Shown here piece by piece: positions 57,822-64,000 of a stretch of DNA of 64,000 nt; positions within the stretch are counted from its first letter, which is position 1, and every line of letters begins with the position of its first letter. Below the pieces are notes generated by a model. That model did not search any database, was not told the DNA's origin, and saw only the letters and a list, made by a program, of their open reading frames with translations. Origin of the DNA: F23-B02 sp946405205 (GTDB taxonomy: Bacteria; Bacillota; Clostridia; Oscillospirales; Oscillospiraceae); the NCBI GenBank assembly GCA_946405205.1, contig CAMJGL010000001.1:1-64000 (forward strand). The letters run 5' to 3'. The position numbers and the translations under genes are program-made.

Positions 57822-58109
57822 TCGGAAAAAGTAATTACAATTTGTATATGCAGCTTTGCCATACCCTCGGGATACAGAATTTCCGTTTTAAATAATCATA
57901 AGTTTTTCAAGCATTCTTTCGCGCTCTAAAACGCGTAAATTATGTTTACATAACGCTTGTTAAATATTATTTTGCAAATAGTTATCAACATTTTCAACAC
58001 AGTTTTCAACACGCATTTTTTGTTGAAATACCGACATTATCTGTCGATTTGTAAAATATAAGCAAATCCTTGAGTCGAATTTTGTAACAAGTCGGAAACA
58101 AAAAATTGT
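57822..58109. other. AT-rich intergenic region with short repeats
   Basis: No gene is visible. The stretch contains TTATCAACA (57982-57990), TTTTCAACA (57991-57999 and 58003-58011) and an inverted ATTTCAACA near 58021-58029. It also contains two copies of TGTTTACAT (57943-57951 and 58107-58115). TTATCAACA differs from the DnaA-box consensus by one base. No clear terminator for radC is found here. Confidence 0.6.
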
Positions 58110-58787
58110 TTACATAAGGCCAATTTTGTTAAGAGATTGATACTCTTTTCCCGCAACGATTATATGATCAAGCAGTTTGATATCGACGAGCTCAAGCGCC
58201 TTCCTGACAAGCTCAGTGCAGTACTCGTCCTCCTTTGAGGGCAACGGCGGGCCCGCGGGGTGGTTATGGGATATTATGACGCTTGCGGCATTGTTTTTAA
58301 TGGCCGTTTCAACAAGCATACGCACTCCAACCTCGGTCGCGTTCACAACGCCGCGGCTTATCTGCCTGCATGCGATTATGCCGTTTGCCGAGTCGAGCAG
58401 CAAGGCATAGGCCGCCTCGTTGACCTCAAACATGAATTTCGCGACGAAGTATTCACCGGCGGCGCTGATGCTGCTGATAACGTTCTTCGGTACGCTCTTT
58501 TCCTCGAGGTAGCGCTTTCCGAGCTGCGGGGCGAGCTTTATAAGCGTCGCCGCATTATCCCCGATGCCCTCCACAGTTTTGAGTTCCTCAAAATCAGCCT
58601 CAAAAACCGCCGTGAGAGAGCCGAAATGATCTATGAGCTTATGGGCAAGCACATTGGTGTTCTTTCGGGGAACCGCGTAAAACAGCAGCATTTCCAGCAG
58701 ATTGTGGTCGTTAAATCCATCCAGTCCGGCCTGGATGAAGCGGCGCTTCATTCTCTCCCTGTGCCCGTCATGCACACCCGTTCCCAT
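58110..58787 (-). CDS. radC: RadC-family JAB-domain protein
   Basis: RadC/YsxA proteins carry an N-terminal helix-hairpin-helix-like region (DHNLLEMLLFYAVPRKNTNVLAHKLIDHFG, and LKTVEGIGDNAATLIKLAPQLG). A C-terminal JAMM metalloprotease-like domain follows, with IISHNHPAGPPLPSKEDEYCTELVRKALE (HxHPxG and downstream Asp, about 175-203). The historical DNA-repair label is doubtful; true biochemical function is unknown. At 225 residues it is full length. It starts 12 bases after tsaD, apparently the last gene of the uvrB-polA-rimI-tsaD run. Confidence 0.93.
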   Translation of the reverse strand: MGTGVHDGHRERMKRRFIQAGLDGFNDHNLLEMLLFYAVPRKNTNVLAHKLIDHFGSLTAVFEADFEELKTVEGIGDNAATLIKLAPQLGKRYLEEKSVPKNVISSISAAGEYFVAKFMFEVNEAAYALLLDSANGIIACRQISRGVVNATEVGVRMLVETAIKNNAASVIISHNHPAGPPLPSKEDEYCTELVRKALELVDIKLLDHIIVAGKEYQSLNKIGLM

Positions 58788-58798
58788 TCTCTTTCTCC

Positions 58799-59800
58799 TT
58801 ACAGCTCCATATTTGCGTATGCGTTAAGATCGCTTCCGGCAACGTTGCCGGCCAGATACTCAAAGTAGCCCTGACAGCCGATCATCGCGGCGTTATCGCC
58901 GCAGAGACTCAGCGGCGGCACATAAAGCTCGCAGCCCGCCTTTTCGGCGGCGGCCTTGAAATCGGCTCTGATGCGTGAATTTGCCGCAACTCCGCCGGCA
59001 ATGGCTATTTTTTTGTAGCCCAGCTCCTTTGCCGCGAGCATCGTTCTCGGCACCAGTGAATCGCTGACGGCGGCGGTAAATGACGCCGCAAGGGAGGCCT
59101 TGTCAAGCTCCTCGCCCTTCTGCTCGGCATTGTGAACGATATTGATAACGGCGGTCTTGAGACCCGAAAAGCTCATATCGTAGGGATGCCCCTCAATATG
59201 CGTCCTCGGAAGCTGATATTTTTTATCGTCGCCGCCCTGAGACAGCAGGTCGATGGGTTTTCCGCCGGGATAAGGCAGTCCGAGAACTCGGGCGGTTTTG
59301 TCAAAGCACTCGCCTGCGGCGTCGTCCCGCGTTGCGCCGATGATCTTAAGCTCCGTGTAGCTGCGCACATCGATGATGAGCGTGTTGCCGCCCGATATGG
59401 CAAGACACAGAAACGGCGGCTCAAGCTCCGGATAGGCTATGTAGTTTGCCGCGACATGGCCTTTAATATGGTGCACCGGTATCAGAGGAACGCCGAGGCT
59501 GAGAGCCGCTGCCTTTGCGAAGTTAAGCCCCACGAGCACCGTGCCGATAAGCCCGGGCGCATAGGTCACGGCCACTGCGTCTATATCGCTTTTGGATATC
59601 CCCGCGACCTCTATTGCGCGCTGGGCAAGCCGGGATATGACCTCCACATGGCTGCGTGAGGCTATCTCCGGCACAACGCCGCCGTAAACCGCGTGCAGGT
59701 CGGCCTGCGAGAATATCTGATCGGTTATTACCTTTCTGCCGTCCTCCACCACTGCGACCGCAGTCTCGTCGCAGGAGGACTCAAACGCAAGTATTTTCAT
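58799..59800 (-). CDS. tsaD: tRNA N6-adenosine threonylcarbamoyltransferase TsaD
   Basis: TsaD transfers the threonylcarbamoyl group to A37 of tRNAs that read ANN codons. The ASKHA-fold start ILAFESSCDETAVAVVEDGR (about 3-22) is intact. The metal-binding histidines are in VHHIKGHVAANY (about 110). ISGGNTL, GEAFDK-like GECFDKTARVLGLPYPGGKPID and IAGGVAANSRIR complete the pattern. At 333 residues it is typical. It overlaps rimI by 4 bases; TsaB, also needed, is often next to rimI but is not in this window. Confidence 0.97.
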   Translation of the reverse strand: MKILAFESSCDETAVAVVEDGRKVITDQIFSQADLHAVYGGVVPEIASRSHVEVISRLAQRAIEVAGISKSDIDAVAVTYAPGLIGTVLVGLNFAKAAALSLGVPLIPVHHIKGHVAANYIAYPELEPPFLCLAISGGNTLIIDVRSYTELKIIGATRDDAAGECFDKTARVLGLPYPGGKPIDLLSQGGDDKKYQLPRTHIEGHPYDMSFSGLKTAVINIVHNAEQKGEELDKASLAASFTAAVSDSLVPRTMLAAKELGYKKIAIAGGVAANSRIRADFKAAAEKAGCELYVPPLSLCGDNAAMIGCQGYFEYLAGNVAGSDLNAYANMEL

Positions 59801-60255
59801 TGCTCTTCCTCACCAAGAAATCTTGTCATAAGTATCGCGTCCTCGGTCGGCCGCTCATAGTATTTTCTGCGTCTGCCGACTTCGGCAAAGCCGTGTTTTT
59901 TATAAAGCCTATGCGCCGCGAGGTTAGTTTCGCGCACCTCAAGCGTGACAAAACTGAGTTTTTTTGCCCTGGCACGGAGAATGAGCTCTTCAATGAGCAT
60001 ATCCCCTATCCCCTGCCTGCGCCGCTCCGGCGACACCGCGACATTAGATATATAGCCCTCATCCAGAACGTACATAAGCCCGACATAGCCGACTGCCTCG
60101 CCGTCGTCATCCTCGGCGGCGAGGAAGATATGCATATCGTCGGGAAGCTGCTTAATAAGCATCTCCCGCGTCCACGGCACGGAAAAGCACTGCTTTTCCA
60201 TGGCTTCTATGGCGTCGATATGGCAAAGGCCCGCGTCAGTTACCCTTATCATCAA
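59797..60255 (-). CDS. rimI: Ribosomal-protein-alanine N-acetyltransferase RimI-like (GNAT)
   Basis: A GNAT acetyltransferase of 152 residues. The acetyl-CoA-binding loop is SPERRRQGIGDMLIEELI (about 74-91). The RimI-type start (RVTDAGLCHIDAIEAMEKQCFSVPWT) and LEVRETNLAAHRLYKKHGFAEVGRRRKYY near 105-133 are characteristic. RimI acetylates the N-terminus of ribosomal protein S18 in E. coli; in Firmicutes the target is less certain. Location directly before tsaD supports the RimI assignment. Overlaps of 4 bp on both sides. Confidence 0.93.
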   Translation of the reverse strand: MMIRVTDAGLCHIDAIEAMEKQCFSVPWTREMLIKQLPDDMHIFLAAEDDDGEAVGYVGLMYVLDEGYISNVAVSPERRRQGIGDMLIEELILRARAKKLSFVTLEVRETNLAAHRLYKKHGFAEVGRRRKYYERPTEDAILMTRFLGEEEQ

Positions 60256-61034
60256 TAGGCCTCCTGATTAAGCTCGTCGATAACCGCGAGCACCTCGTCC
60301 TCAACGCGAGTGATGCACTTTTTCCAGCCTATGGGCAGGACGGGCGGCAGTATATCGTCCTCGGCAAGGCACATGATGCGCTCGTCAAGCTCCTGATACT
60401 CCGCCGCGAGCTCCTCGGCCTGCTGCGCGGTCATGCACAGTACAACGTCGTTATTTTCGATAAGCGTCCGGTCAACGGCATAAGGAATACGTCTGGGCAG
60501 GGAAATCCCAAGCCCTCCGCAGCATTTTTCCGCCCTCGGGTCTATATGCTCTGCCTTTCTGAGCCCTGCCGAGCAGCAGCTTACGTCGGGGCAAACGCTT
60601 TCCTTATTGGCGTTAAAAACCGCCTCCGCGACCAGCGACAGCGTGTTATCGTCGCACACGAACAGTATACTTTTCACCTCGATGCCGTTAAAGCCGCACA
60701 GCTCCGACTGCCGCTCATCCCAGCGCTCAAGGCTCCTGTCGCCCGCCTGACTTTCAATATGGTGCGTCAGCTCATGGTGCAGGGTCTTCTGAAGCCTGCG
60801 GCGGAACAACTCATCGTCCATATCGCCGTAAAGCTCCACAAAGGAGCCGTAATACAGCTCGATATAGCGCCCCATACCGTTGCGGAAATATGTGCCGAGA
60901 GTGTATCGGCCATCCTCGCTCCGACGCGGCTCCTCAACGAAGCTTATTCCGCCGTTTAAATTGTTGAAAATCTCCTCCGGCAGCGCATCGACAAGATCGT
61001 CGAGCACATATCCGGCTTCCTCATAGCTCAGCAT
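60252..61034 (-). CDS. Zincin-like metalloprotease domain fused to a degenerate low-MW phosphatase domain
   Basis: Residues 1-115 form a metallopeptidase-family domain with the zinc motif HHELTHHIE (HExxH at 87-91). A GYVLDDLVDALPEEIF start and YIELYYGSF strand precede it. Residues 120-260 resemble a low-molecular-weight tyrosine phosphatase or arsenate reductase. The P-loop is FVCDDNTLSLVAEA (Cys127) instead of the canonical C-x5-R with RS; the catalytic arginine is missing, and I see no clear DP general-acid motif, so activity is doubtful. Each half alone is common, while the combination is unusual. It starts 1 base after the polA stop with GGAGG upstream, and overlaps rimI by 4. Function unknown. 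Confidence 0.8.
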   Translation of the reverse strand: MLSYEEAGYVLDDLVDALPEEIFNNLNGGISFVEEPRRSEDGRYTLGTYFRNGMGRYIELYYGSFVELYGDMDDELFRRRLQKTLHHELTHHIESQAGDRSLERWDERQSELCGFNGIEVKSILFVCDDNTLSLVAEAVFNANKESVCPDVSCCSAGLRKAEHIDPRAEKCCGGLGISLPRRIPYAVDRTLIENNDVVLCMTAQQAEELAAEYQELDERIMCLAEDDILPPVLPIGWKKCITRVEDEVLAVIDELNQEAY

Positions 61035-61035
61035 A

Positions 61036-63585
61036 TCAGTGCGCCTCCGCCCAGCTATGGCCTATCTTGGCATCGACCGTCAGCGGCACGCTCAGCTTCG
61101 CTGCGCCGCTCATCTCCTCGCTCAGAAGCTCGGCAACGCGCTCAGCCTCATGCTCGGGACATTCGCAGATGAGCTCGTCGTGTACCTGGAGGATGAGCTT
61201 TGACTCAAGCCCCTCGGCCTTGAGCCTGTTATAGACATTCACCATTGCAAGCTTTATTATATCCGCAGCTGTACCCTGAATGGGCATATTCAGCGCGACC
61301 CGCTCCCCGAAGGAGCGTGTATTGAAGTTAGACGACTTAAGCTCCGGAAGTGCTCTGCGGCGGTTATACAGGGTCTTGACATAGCCCTCCGCCTTCGCCT
61401 TTTCCACGATGCTCTTCATATATTCGCGCACACCGCTGTATTTTTCAAGATATGCGTCCATATAGGCCTTTGCCTCGTTTGGGAAAACGCCTATATCCTG
61501 AGCCAGTGACCATGAGGATATGCCGTAAACGATGCCGAAGTTGACTGCCTTTGCGCGGCTGCGCTGGAGGCTCGTGACCTCGCTCAGCGGTGTGTTAAAT
61601 ACCTGAGAGGCCGTTACCCTGTGTATATCCTCGCCGCTCATGAAGGCTGCCTGCATATGCTCATCACCGGAGATATGGGCAAGAAGCCTGAGCTCTATCT
61701 GGCTGTAGTCGGCGTCAACGAGCACCTTGCCCTCAGACGCGATGAACATTTTTCTTATCTGGGCGCCCAGTTCTTTTCTGACGGGGATATTCTGAAGATT
61801 TGGCTCCGTGCTCGACAGTCTGCCGGTCGCGGTCACGGTCATCTGGAAGTTCGTGCGGATGCGCCCGTCGGGGTCTATAAGCTTCAAAAGCCCGTCGGCA
61901 TAGGTGGATTTGAGCTTTGTGAGCATACGGTAATCGAGTATCATCTCTATAATGGGATGCTTGCCTCGCAGCTTTTCAAGAACATCGGCGTTCGTGCTCC
62001 AGCCGGTCTTGGTCTTTTTGCCCGCGGGCAGCATAAGACGCTCGAAAAGCACCTCGCCGAGCTGCTTCGGGGAGTTGATGTTAAATTCTCCGCCTGCCTG
62101 CTTATAGATCTCATCGCGCAAAGCGTCTATAGAGCCCGTCAGACTCTCGCCAAAGGCGCTGAGGGCCATCCTGTCCACCATGAAGCCGGTGTTCTGCATC
62201 TCGGCAAGCACTCTGCACAGCGGAAGCTCTATTTCGTAATACAGCTTATCCATTTGAAGATCTTTGAGCTTTTCTTCGGTGACGGGCTTGAGCCTGTATA
62301 TCGCCTCGGCGCCGCTAAGCTCTGAGCCGCAATAGCGCATGGACACACGATGCAGATCATAATCGCTCTCGGTAGCGTCAAGCAGGTACGCTGCCAGCGC
62401 GGTATCGTATACAAATCCGTCAAGCGGCAGTCCCTCGGCCAAAAGCCGCGACATCAGCTCCTTGACATTGTGGGAGACCTTATTCACCCCATCGGAAAAC
62501 ACGAGCTTCAGCAGCTTATCGTAGTCATCTCCCAAGGCGCTCCAATGGGCGGTATAAACGGTCTTACCGTCGCATATCTCAAGGCTGTCAAGGTTTTCTC
62601 CGGCAGTTACCGCAATAAGCTCCGCCGCCTTGACAGCGGCGCACAGCTCATCGTAGGTCGGAGCGTCGGAGATATGCATATGGGCGGTCTCCGCGGACCC
62701 GTCAGCCTCCTGCGAAGCTAATATCCCCCATTTTTCAATGAATTTATTAAAGCCCAGCTTCTTGAAAAGCCCGTAAAGGCCGCTCTTGTAGTTTTCATTC
62801 CAAAGCGCGTCAGACGGCTCAAATTTGATCGGCACGGCCGTGCAAATGGTTGCAAGCTCATAGGAAAGCTCCGCGCTCTCCCTGCCCTCACGGAGCTTTT
62901 TGCGCACGCCTTCCTTGATATCAAGCTCGTCGAGCTTCTCATATATGTTTTGCAGGGTTGTATACCTCTGCACAAGATCCATTGCGGTCTTTTCGCCGAC
63001 GCCCGCGACTCCGGGGATATTATCCGAGCTATCGCCCATGAGCGCCTTGAGATCAACAATGTGGACAGGTTCGAAGCCGTATTCCTCGCGGAAAAGCTCC
63101 GGCGTGTACTCCTGCGTCTCGGTCTGACCCATGCGGCTTTTGACATGGCAGACGTGGGTGGTGTCGCTTATGAGCTGGAAGCTGTCCTTATCGCCGGTCA
63201 CTATGCGGCAGTCCCAGCCGGAGGCCTCGCAGCGCTTTCCGACGGTGCCGAGCAGGTCGTCCGCCTCGTAGCCTTCGAGCTCAAGGCGCAGTATGCCCAT
63301 CTCGTCAAGTACTTCCTTGAGAATGGGTATCTGAACGGCCAGCTCCTCGGGCATACCCTTGCGCTGTGCCTTATAGCCGTCGTAGCGTTTGTGCCTGAAT
63401 GTTGGCGCTTTGAGGTCAAAGGCCACACACAGGCTGTCGGGCTTTTCGGAGTCAATGAGCTTTCTCAGTATCGCAAGGAAGCCGTAGACGCCGTTTGTGG
63501 GCGTTCCGTCGGGAGCGCTGAGCTGGCGGATCCCGTAAAAGGCTCTGTTTACTATGCTGTTGCCGTCTAAAATTACGAGTTTCAT
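61036..63585 (-). CDS. polA: DNA polymerase I
   Basis: PolA fills gaps and removes RNA primers in repair and lagging-strand synthesis. The 5' nuclease domain (1-285) has LVILDGNSIVNRAFYGI, YEADDLLGTVG and GDSSDNIPGVAGVGEKTAM. The middle domain (300-450) has the 3'-5' exonuclease fold but lacks the catalytic acidic residues (IAVTAGENLD where DxE is expected), so proofreading is absent, as in Bacillus PolA. The polymerase domain has motif A VLVDADYSQIELRLLAH, motif B RSRAKAVNFGIVYGIS and motif C LQVHDELICE. Length is 849 aa. It overlaps the 3' end of uvrB by 4 bases. Confidence 0.97.
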   Translation of the reverse strand: MKLVILDGNSIVNRAFYGIRQLSAPDGTPTNGVYGFLAILRKLIDSEKPDSLCVAFDLKAPTFRHKRYDGYKAQRKGMPEELAVQIPILKEVLDEMGILRLELEGYEADDLLGTVGKRCEASGWDCRIVTGDKDSFQLISDTTHVCHVKSRMGQTETQEYTPELFREEYGFEPVHIVDLKALMGDSSDNIPGVAGVGEKTAMDLVQRYTTLQNIYEKLDELDIKEGVRKKLREGRESAELSYELATICTAVPIKFEPSDALWNENYKSGLYGLFKKLGFNKFIEKWGILASQEADGSAETAHMHISDAPTYDELCAAVKAAELIAVTAGENLDSLEICDGKTVYTAHWSALGDDYDKLLKLVFSDGVNKVSHNVKELMSRLLAEGLPLDGFVYDTALAAYLLDATESDYDLHRVSMRYCGSELSGAEAIYRLKPVTEEKLKDLQMDKLYYEIELPLCRVLAEMQNTGFMVDRMALSAFGESLTGSIDALRDEIYKQAGGEFNINSPKQLGEVLFERLMLPAGKKTKTGWSTNADVLEKLRGKHPIIEMILDYRMLTKLKSTYADGLLKLIDPDGRIRTNFQMTVTATGRLSSTEPNLQNIPVRKELGAQIRKMFIASEGKVLVDADYSQIELRLLAHISGDEHMQAAFMSGEDIHRVTASQVFNTPLSEVTSLQRSRAKAVNFGIVYGISSWSLAQDIGVFPNEAKAYMDAYLEKYSGVREYMKSIVEKAKAEGYVKTLYNRRRALPELKSSNFNTRSFGERVALNMPIQGTAADIIKLAMVNVYNRLKAEGLESKLILQVHDELICECPEHEAERVAELLSEEMSGAAKLSVPLTVDAKIGHSWAEAH

Positions 63586-64000
63586 TTCTTTTCCTCACCG
63601 CGCAATCTGACTATCTCGTCGCGGAGCTGGGCTGCCAGCTCAAACTCCAGCATTTTTGCGGCGGCCTTCATCTCTTTTTCAAGCTTTTCTATGAGCTCTT
63701 TACGCTCGCTTCGGGTCATTTTCACGCCGTCGGCGCGCTTGAGCGTACGCTCGCTCTCGCTCGATATCTCGATAAGCTCGCGCACTCCCTTGATTATCGT
63801 TTTCGGCACGATGCCGTTTGCCTCGTTATACGCCGCCTGCTTTGCGCGGCGGCGCTCGGTCTCGTCAATAGCCAGCCGCATCGAGCGCGTAACGGTGTCC
63901 GCGTACATGATGACCAGTCCCTCGGCGTTGCGGGCCGCTCTGCCTATAGTCTGGATAAGGCTCGTCTCACTGCGCAGGAAGCCCTCCTTGTCCGCATCGA
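63582..64000 (-). CDS. uvrB: Excinuclease ABC subunit B, C-terminal part (cut by the window)
   Basis: The reading frame runs from the stop at 63582 to the window end, so the start lies outside. The visible part begins with the helicase motif VI region, DADKEGFLRSETSLIQTIGRAARN, continues LVIMYADTVTRSMRLAIDETERRR and GIVPKTIIKGVRELIEI, and ends with the UVR motif that binds UvrC (LEKEMKAAAKMLEFELAAQLRDEI). UvrB is the damage-verifying helicase-like subunit of nucleotide-excision repair. The partner uvrC lies at 38203-40017. About 139 residues are present of the usual 650-670. Confidence 0.95.
   Translation of the reverse strand, partial: DADKEGFLRSETSLIQTIGRAARNAEGLVIMYADTVTRSMRLAIDETERRRAKQAAYNEANGIVPKTIIKGVRELIEISSESERTLKRADGVKMTRSERKELIEKLEKEMKAAAKMLEFELAAQLRDEIVRLRGEEKK

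Noticed and set aside
1..64000. CRISPR arrays, prophage, insertion sequences, integrases or toxin-antitoxin pairs
   Set aside because: None seen. There are no regularly spaced repeats, no transposase or integrase motifs, and gene order is typical of a clostridial core chromosome.

Overview
The window looks like a piece of the core chromosome of an anaerobic, spore-forming, Gram-positive bacterium of the class Clostridia. The proteins resemble those of the Oscillospirales and relatives; that placement is a judgement from protein style, not a computed phylogeny. The evidence is an intact pro-sigma-K gene, the sporulation genes yqfC, yqfD and ylbJ, a SpoVD-like penicillin-binding protein with PASTA repeats, a MurE with the meso-diaminopimelate DNPR motif, walJ/rlmH, mutS2 and many iron-sulfur enzymes. 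Genes are tightly packed, mostly on the minus strand, with frequent 1-4 base overlaps and strong AGGAGG-type ribosome binding sites. I see no phage, transposon, CRISPR array or other mobile element.

Layout. (1) 1-8.8 kb: the end of a YerB-like gene, then on the minus strand the rimP-nusA-ylxR-ylxQ-infB-rbfA-nrnA-truB-ribF operon. Its promoter is followed by an intrinsic terminator before rimP. (2) 8.9-10.5 kb: a VanY-type D,D-carboxypeptidase and sigK. (3) 10.6-24.1 kb: a nitrogen-assimilation island. It holds a large iron-sulfur/GltD-like oxidoreductase, a CsoR-type repressor with a histidine-rich arm, and a minus-strand operon for a three-piece glutamate synthase, glutamine synthetase I and an ANTAR regulator. 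A divergent plus-strand operon encodes glutamine synthetase III, an ammonium channel fused to a PII domain, and ammonia-dependent NAD synthetase. Each of the two divergent promoters is followed by a strong terminator-like hairpin ahead of its first gene. (4) 24.2-36.6 kb: a reduced division/cell-wall cluster, mraZ-rsmH-ftsL-pbp-murE-mraY-ftsW-murG-murA-ftsQ-ftsZ, with a textbook promoter and three MraZ boxes. (5) 36.6-41.3 kb: eamA-uvrC-rsmD-coaD and a coiled-coil protein, then HPr. (6) 41.3-49.5 kb: mutS2, recO, yqzL, era, ybeY, phoH, yqfD, yqfC and the divergent ylbJ. (7) 49.5-56 kb: paired chromate-transporter halves, a phosphosugar mutase, rlmH, walJ, a second murA and a NUDIX hydrolase. 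(8) 56-64 kb: a small orphan gene, a FAD/Rieske oxidoreductase, tRNA-Thr(CGU), radC, tsaD, rimI, a metalloprotease/pseudo-phosphatase fusion, polA and the 3' end of uvrB.

How the genes fit together. Ammonium enters through the Amt-PII channel, is fixed by two kinds of glutamine synthetase, and is passed to 2-oxoglutarate by the split glutamate synthase. NadE uses the same ammonium. The ANTAR protein at the end of the glt-glnA operon is the obvious candidate to act on the leader terminators. That is the most interesting system here, although ANTAR regulators next to glnA are already known in clostridia. The rest is ordinary core genome with some local oddities, listed in the findings.
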